This document shows, piece after piece, positions 26,401 to 29,997 of a stretch of DNA of 29,997 bases. The position numbers were made by a program, and so were the translations under genes. Numbering within the stretch: the stretch's first letter is position 1; each line of letters begins with the position of its first letter. The stretch comes from an uncultured Propionibacteriaceae bacterium. GTDB lineage: Bacteria > Actinomycetota > Actinomycetes > Propionibacteriales > Propionibacteriaceae. Where the stretch lies: assembly GCA_936924635.1 (NCBI GenBank), contig CAKZHP010000011.1, forward strand, positions 1-29,997, written 5' to 3'. The notes beneath the pieces are model-generated. The model was given only the letters and a program-made list of their open reading frames with translations, was not told where the DNA came from and did no database searches.

Positions 26401-27945
26401 CTGCGCGAACAGCTGGGTGAAGTAGTCGAACAGCTGGCGCGGCTTGTCCGACAGCACGGCGAGCGGCGTGTCCGAGCCCATGGAACCGATCGGCTCGGCG
26501 CCGGCGTTGGCCATCGGCGCGACGATGAGGCGCAGGTCCTCGTGCGTGTAGCCGAAGATCTGCTGGCGGCGGGTGACCGAGCTGTGGCTGTGCACGACGT
26601 GCTGCCGGTCGGGCAGGTCGTCGAGGTTGATGTGACCCTCCGCCACCCAGTCGGCGTACGGGTGCTCGGCCGCCAGCTGGTCCTTGACCTCCTCGTCGTC
26701 GATGAGGCGGTGCTGCTGCAGGTCGACCAGGAACATCCGGCCGGGCCGGAGGCGGCCCTTGATCTGGATCCGCTCGGTCGGGATGTCCAGCACGCCGGCC
26801 TCGGAGGCGAACACCACCAGGCCGTCGGTGGTGACCCAGTAGCGGCCGGGGCGCAGACCGTTGCGGTCGAGGGTGGCTCCGATCACGCTGCCGTCGGTGA
26901 AAGTGACCGCAGCCGGGCCGTCCCAGGGCTCCATGAGCGAGGAGTGGTAGTCGTAGAAGGCGCGGCGGGCCGGGCCCATCTCGGGGTTGCCCTGGAACGC
27001 CTCCGGGATCATCATCAGCACCGCGTGCGGCAGGCTGCGGCCGCCCAGGTGCAGCAGCTCGAGCACCTCGTCGAACGAGGCGGAGTCGGAGGCACCTGGC
27101 GTACAGATCGGGAACAGCCGCTCCAGGTCACCCGGGATCAGGTCGGAGGCGAGCAGCGCCTCACGCGCCCGCATCCAGTTGCGGTTGCCCTTGACGGTGT
27201 TGATCTCGCCGTTGTGGGCGATCAGCCGATACGGGTGCGCGAGCTCCCACGCCGGGAAGGTGTTCGTGGAGAACCGCTGATGCACCAGCGCGAGGGCGCT
27301 CGCGATCTCCGGATGGTGCAGGTCGGGGAAGACGTCGCTCAGCTGGTCGGTGGTGAGCATCCCCTTGTACACCAGGGTGCGCGACGACAGCGACGGGAAG
27401 TACACCTGGTGCTCGTTCTGGGCGCGACGCCGCAGCGCGAAGGCCAGGCGCTCCAGGGCGAGGCCCCGGTCGCCGTCGTACGAGTCGACGAACAGCATCT
27501 CCATGGCCGGCATCACGGCCAGCGAGATCGGGCTCAGGGTGGCGGTCTCGGTGGGGACCTCGCGCCAGCCGAGGACGCGTAGGCCCTCCTGCACGGCGAT
27601 GTGGGCGATGCCGGCCTTGGCTGCCTCGCGGGCCCGGGCGTCGGTGGGCAGGAAGGCGGTGCCGACCGCGTACAGGCCCGCCTCGGGCAGGTGGAACGAG
27701 ACGACCGCGCGCAGGAACGCGTCGGGGACCTGCAGCAGGATGCCGGCACCGTCGCCGGCTGCCTCGTCGGCGCCGGTGGCGCCGCGGTGGTCGAGGTTGC
27801 GCAGGATGGTCAGCCCCTGCTCCACGATCTCGTGCGTGGCCTCCCCGTCCAGGCGGGCGACGAAGCCGACGCCACAGGCATCGTGCTCATACGCCGGGTC
27901 GTACAGGCCCTGTGCGGCCGGGGTGGTGCTGCGTGCGTCGGGCAT
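23422..27945 (-). CDS. gltB: glutamate synthase large subunit GltB
   Basis: 1507 residues. It makes two glutamates from glutamine and 2-oxoglutarate. The glutaminase nucleophile is Cys24 in YEHDACGVGF, so a short propeptide of 23 residues should be removed, as in other GltB proteins. The synthase domain (about 860-1200) has the FMN region and the 3Fe-4S cysteines in CVMMRVCHLDTCPVGVATQ. The C-terminal beta-helix is rich in Gly (GEVFVRGQVGERFCVRNSGA). ATG 27945 with AGAGGGG upstream gives the family N-terminus; the frame runs on to 28119 but that part is not GltB-like. It forms an operon with gltD. Confidence 0.98.
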   Translation of the reverse strand: MPDARSTTPAAQGLYDPAYEHDACGVGFVARLDGEATHEIVEQGLTILRNLDHRGATGADEAAGDGAGILLQVPDAFLRAVVSFHLPEAGLYAVGTAFLPTDARAREAAKAGIAHIAVQEGLRVLGWREVPTETATLSPISLAVMPAMEMLFVDSYDGDRGLALERLAFALRRRAQNEHQVYFPSLSSRTLVYKGMLTTDQLSDVFPDLHHPEIASALALVHQRFSTNTFPAWELAHPYRLIAHNGEINTVKGNRNWMRAREALLASDLIPGDLERLFPICTPGASDSASFDEVLELLHLGGRSLPHAVLMMIPEAFQGNPEMGPARRAFYDYHSSLMEPWDGPAAVTFTDGSVIGATLDRNGLRPGRYWVTTDGLVVFASEAGVLDIPTERIQIKGRLRPGRMFLVDLQQHRLIDDEEVKDQLAAEHPYADWVAEGHINLDDLPDRQHVVHSHSSVTRRQQIFGYTHEDLRLIVAPMANAGAEPIGSMGSDTPLAVLSDKPRQLFDYFTQLFAQVTNPPLDAIREELVTSLTSTIGPERNLLDPGPDSCRQIVIGFPVLDSDQLAKIVRLNRRGSSVRATKVVAGLYTLESGADGLAARIEEICAEIDEAIAEGAAIIVLSDRHATADEAPIPSLLLTSAVHHHLVRQKTRTQVGLIVEAGDVREVHHVALLIGYGAAAVNPYLCFESAEDLARQELYVTVAPDKAIAHVRKALGKGVLKVMSKMGVSTIASYTGAGIFEALGLSQELVDRYFTGTTSRLGGIGLEQIHDLVRERHLRGYPADGIPLSHRTLPVGGEYQWRREGEEHLFDPETVFRLQHATRTKRYDIFKQYTARVDERSSRLMTLRSLLELRPAAEPVPLDEVEPVSSIVKRFSTGAMSYGSISQEAHETLAIAMNRLGAKSNTGEGGEDTERLYDPERRSAIKQVASGRFGVTSDYLTNATDIQIKMAQGAKPGEGGQLPGGKVYPWVAKTRHSTPGVGLISPPPHHDIYSIEDLKQLIHDLKCANPSARVHVKLVAETGVGTIAAGVAKAKADVVLVSGHDGGTGAAPLTSLKHAGGPWELGLAETQQTLLLNGLRDRIVVQTDGQLKTGRDVVIAALLGAEEFGFATAPLVVEGCVMMRVCHLDTCPVGVATQNPELRERFAGKAEFVVNFFEFIAEEVREHLAALGFRSLEEAVGHVEMLDARKAVDHGKAAGLDLAPILHRVDSDSPLRSTVAQDHGLSEKLDVRLVEIAREALDHGTPVQASVAVRNVDRTVGTVLGHELTKATRGKGLPDDTIDLTLTGTAGQSFGAFLPRGITLRLVGDANDYLGKGLSGGRLTVRPPDDATYAAETQIIAGNVIAYGATSGEVFVRGQVGERFCVRNSGATAVVEGVGDHALEYMTGGEALILGPTGRNVAAGMSGGVAWVLDLNRARLNTELVDAVDLDDVQLERVQELLARHASETGSTVAETLLRLGADALRTRLTLILPRDYALVMAARAEAEAEGLSEPETTKKMMEASHG

Positions 27946-28335
27946 GGGCGGCCCCTCTCTGACAGGCCCACACAGGGCCGAGCAGTACGCGACGCGGAGG
28001 GTGCACGACCAGCCGCGCTGCCCTCGCTGGCCGCGCGGGGACACGGTAGCAGCGATTGTTACGGTCGTGCGACGAACCCGTTTCGCTGGCCGTGCGGTCT
28101 CAGGACCGTGCCGCAGCAAAGGCTGGAGAAGGGCTCCTGGGACGCAGCGACGTCTTGATCTCGCTGGTGCTCCATCAAGCCGGGCTTCGACGCGTCTCGC
28201 CCTCGTTCCTCGGGCGAGACTTGCTCGACCGGCGCCCTGTGCACCTGGCCGAGGCCTGGCCGAGCGACGGAGGACGTCACGCTCGCGGTTTCATGGCCCA
28301 GCCGAGGGTCGGGCGATCCTGCCCACCAGACGTGC
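27946..28335. other. 390-base non-coding region between lgt and gltB
   Basis: No gene-like frame is seen on either strand. It contains the gltB ribosome-binding site, a lower-GC patch around 28050-28075 that could hold the gltB promoter (TGCTACCGT on the minus strand resembles an extended -10, without a clear -35), and a hairpin near 28207. No known riboswitch was recognised. Confidence 0.5.
28194..28220 (-). terminator. hairpin downstream of lgt
   Basis: GTCTCGCCC and GGGCGAGAC form a perfect 9-base stem around a 9-base loop. It lies 115 bases past the lgt stop and before the gltB promoter region, so it may end the lgt transcript. No T run is present. Confidence 0.45.
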
Positions 28336-29379
28336 TCAACCAGCGGACCCCGGCGCCCGCTCGTCGCCCACCCCGCCGACAGCGGTGTCGTCGTCTGAGG
28401 CGTCGTCCGCATCGTCTGTACGCGTCACCGCGGTGCCCTGCTCGTCGGCCGTCGATGCCGTGGCGGCGAGGGCGGTGCTGCCCGTACCTGTCTCGGGCGT
28501 CGTGCTGGCAGGCCCGTCGGCCTCCGTGGCCGCCACCGCCGCGCCGGCCTCGGCTAAGGCCTCCCTCATCTCGGGGTTCGGCCCCGGGCGGCGGCGCAGC
28601 AGCCACAGGAACAGCGCCAGGCCGAGCGCGAAGGTGATGGCGGAGGTGTAGTTGTTGAGCCGGAAGCCGCCGATGTGGTTCACCGAGTCGATCCGCAGCG
28701 ACTCGATCCAGAACCGGCCCAGCGAGTAGCCCACGATGTAGAGGGCGAACAGCTTGCCCCGACCGAGGGCGAAGCGCCGCTCCAGCAGGAGAAGCAGCCC
28801 CGCGACGAGGAACGTCCAGAGCATCTCGTACAGGAACGTGGGGTGGTAGGTGGCGTACTGCTCGTACCCTGCCTGGCGGTGCGCCGTGTCGATCTCGACG
28901 GCCCAGGGCACGCTCGTGGGCCGACCGTACAGCTCCTGGTTCCACCAGTTGCCGAGACGCCCGATCCCCTGCGCGAGCAGCAACCCGGGGGCGACGGAGT
29001 CGGCGACGGCGGCGAACGAGACACCGGTCTTGCGGCACCGCCACCAGACGGCGAGCGCACCCGCGGCGACGGCGCCCCAGATGCCGAGGCCCCCCTCCCA
29101 GACGTAGAACATCCGCCACCACTGGCGGCCGGGGCCGACGTACAGCTGGTAGTCGGTGATCACGTGGTAGACACGGGCGCCGATGATGCCGGCCAGCACG
29201 GCCCAGGTGAGGATGCCCTCCAGCGTCTCGGTCGAGCCGCCGCACCGCCTCCAGCGGCGCATGGTGAGCCACCATCCCACCGCGATCCCGGCAAGGATCG
29301 ACAGGGCGTACGCCCTGATCGGGACGGGTCCCAGGTACCAGACCCCCTGGGACGGGCTGGGGATGAAGAGCTCGGTCAT
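28336..29379 (-). CDS. lgt: prolipoprotein diacylglyceryl transferase Lgt
   Basis: 347 residues, a seven-helix inner-membrane enzyme that moves diacylglycerol from phosphatidylglycerol to the Cys of lipoprotein precursors. PIRAYALSILAGIAVGWWL is the first helix region. GARVYHVITDY, WEGGLGIWGAVAAG and the signature GIGRLGNWWNQELYG with its essential Arg are present, as is RFWIESLRID near the last helices. The final ~80 residues (EMREALAEAGAAV... to ERAPGSAG) are a Thr/Ala/Asp-rich, probably disordered tail absent from E. coli Lgt but common in actinobacteria. The ATG overlaps the stop of the DsbA-like gene (ATGA); the frame itself runs on into that gene. Confidence 0.97.
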   Translation of the reverse strand: MTELFIPSPSQGVWYLGPVPIRAYALSILAGIAVGWWLTMRRWRRCGGSTETLEGILTWAVLAGIIGARVYHVITDYQLYVGPGRQWWRMFYVWEGGLGIWGAVAAGALAVWWRCRKTGVSFAAVADSVAPGLLLAQGIGRLGNWWNQELYGRPTSVPWAVEIDTAHRQAGYEQYATYHPTFLYEMLWTFLVAGLLLLLERRFALGRGKLFALYIVGYSLGRFWIESLRIDSVNHIGGFRLNNYTSAITFALGLALFLWLLRRRPGPNPEMREALAEAGAAVAATEADGPASTTPETGTGSTALAATASTADEQGTAVTRTDDADDASDDDTAVGGVGDERAPGSAG

Positions 29380-29997
29380 CGCAGTGCCTCCACGAGCGAG
29401 TCGGGCGTGCCCTTGGTCAGGTCGAAGGCGGTGCCGTTCACGTACACCGTCGGCGTCCCCTGAGAGGCCGGCCCCGCCTTGGCGACCTCGTGGATCCGGG
29501 TCACCCACTCCAGGTGCGGCTTCGAGACGACGCACGCCTCGTACCCGTCGGGCAGGGTGGGGCGCAGCTGGCGCGACAGGCCGAGGATCTGGTCGTCGGT
29601 CCACTGCGGCTGCTGGCTCACGAAGAACGCGTCGTGCAGGGAGCGCGCGAACCGGGGGTCCCGCTCCGCAGCGCAGGCAAACGCGTTCGACGCCGACCTG
29701 CTGCCAGGGCTGAGGAACCCGAGCGGCCAGTACTCGACGGCGATCCGCCCGCTGTCCATCAGCCCGTTCAACGTGGGGCCGTACTGCTTCTCGAAGACCT
29801 GGCAGTGCGGGCAGTGGAAGTCGAGGTAGACGGTCACGGTGCCGGGTGCGTCGGCGGCTCCGATGCGGACCCCCCGTTCTGGCGCGATCGTCACCGGGGC
29901 GAACGTCACCGGCGCGGCCGTCGAGGCCTCGGGCGTCACGGTCGGCACCGCCTTGTTCGCGCGCCACCACCCGTACGCGCCGACGCCGGCCACGAGC
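29376..29997 (-). CDS. DsbA-like membrane-anchored thiol oxidoreductase (partial, 5' end outside window)
   Basis: At least 207 residues are visible. The N-terminal LVAGVGAYGWWRANK is the end of a membrane anchor that begins outside the window. A Thr/Pro/Ala-rich linker leads to a thioredoxin-4 (DsbA/BdbD-like) domain with CPHC in VYLDFHCPHCQVFEKQYG, a helical insert with one more Cys (FACAAERDP), and the cis-Pro loop GTPTVYVNGTAF. It would form or exchange disulfides on exported proteins. Coupled translation with lgt places two envelope-protein maturation enzymes in one operon. A GTG at 29993 exists but would cut the anchor, so the true start is upstream. Confidence 0.92.
   Translation of the reverse strand, partial: LVAGVGAYGWWRANKAVPTVTPEASTAAPVTFAPVTIAPERGVRIGAADAPGTVTVYLDFHCPHCQVFEKQYGPTLNGLMDSGRIAVEYWPLGFLSPGSRSASNAFACAAERDPRFARSLHDAFFVSQQPQWTDDQILGLSRQLRPTLPDGYEACVVSKPHLEWVTRIHEVAKAGPASQGTPTVYVNGTAFDLTKGTPDSLVEALR

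Noticed and set aside
24772..27582. 936-codon plus-strand open frame opposite gltB
   Set aside because: Antisense shadow of gltB with no recognisable domain or ribosome-binding site.
27946..28119. Upstream extension of gltB to 28119
   Set aside because: The extra 58 residues are Arg-rich and unlike GltB propeptides; the ATG at 27945 has a good ribosome-binding site and the usual spacing to Cys24.
28336..29970. 544-codon minus-strand frame that would fuse a DsbA-side sequence to Lgt
   Set aside because: The first ~195 codons are an out-of-frame reading of the DsbA-like gene; Lgt starts at ATG 29379 with an ATGA overlap.

Overview
The window comes from a high-GC actinobacterium. Third codon positions are almost all G or C, GTG starts are common, and genes overlap by ATGA or GTGA. 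Gene content and order (yebC-ruvC, hisD-hisC-hisB-hisH-priA, a PHP-containing DnaE1, lgt-gltB-gltD, a DUF2567 protein) are actinobacterial. My best guess is Propionibacteriales, but that rests on gene content and style only. No tRNA, rRNA, CRISPR array or insertion sequence was recognised.

Left edge (1-1384): yebC is followed downstream by a ruvC gene that stops being RuvC about 85 codons in. It continues in the same frame as a piece of HtpX protease that looks gammaproteobacterial. This is either an assembly chimera or a real recombination, and it should be settled before the edge is trusted.

Region 1531-11234 (minus strand) reads like one long transcript. An uncharacterised proline-rich protein gene comes first, then hisD, hisC, hisB, hisH and hisA/priA. 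Three genes follow where hisF would often be expected: a fatty acyl-CoA reductase-like/HAD phosphatase fusion, a divergent LarA-like (DUF2088) protein, and a degenerate acyltransferase-like protein. ATGA or GTGA overlaps link hisD through hisH and hisA through the last gene, except for a 17-base gap before the LarA-like gene. The three genes look like a small, poorly described lipid-related module tied to histidine and tryptophan synthesis. A strong 38-base inverted repeat lies between hisH and hisA.

Region 11348-15750 holds a DUF554 membrane protein, a four-copy 15-base tandem repeat, a YbaK-type deacylase, an LPXTG surface protein with an SdrD-like B domain, a DUF1345 gene collapsed by internal deletion, a DUF2567 membrane protein and an SRPBCC protein.

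Region 15810-21917 contains dnaE, an FAD monooxygenase lacking its N-terminal FAD-binding segment, a small unknown protein, and a Doc-type toxin/ribbon-helix-helix antitoxin pair with a perfect palindromic operator candidate. The right side (21966-29997, minus strand) carries gltD and gltB for glutamate synthase, a 390-base non-coding stretch, lgt, and a partial DsbA-like thiol oxidoreductase.

The palindrome CGTACG is strongly over-represented through the actinobacterial part of the window.
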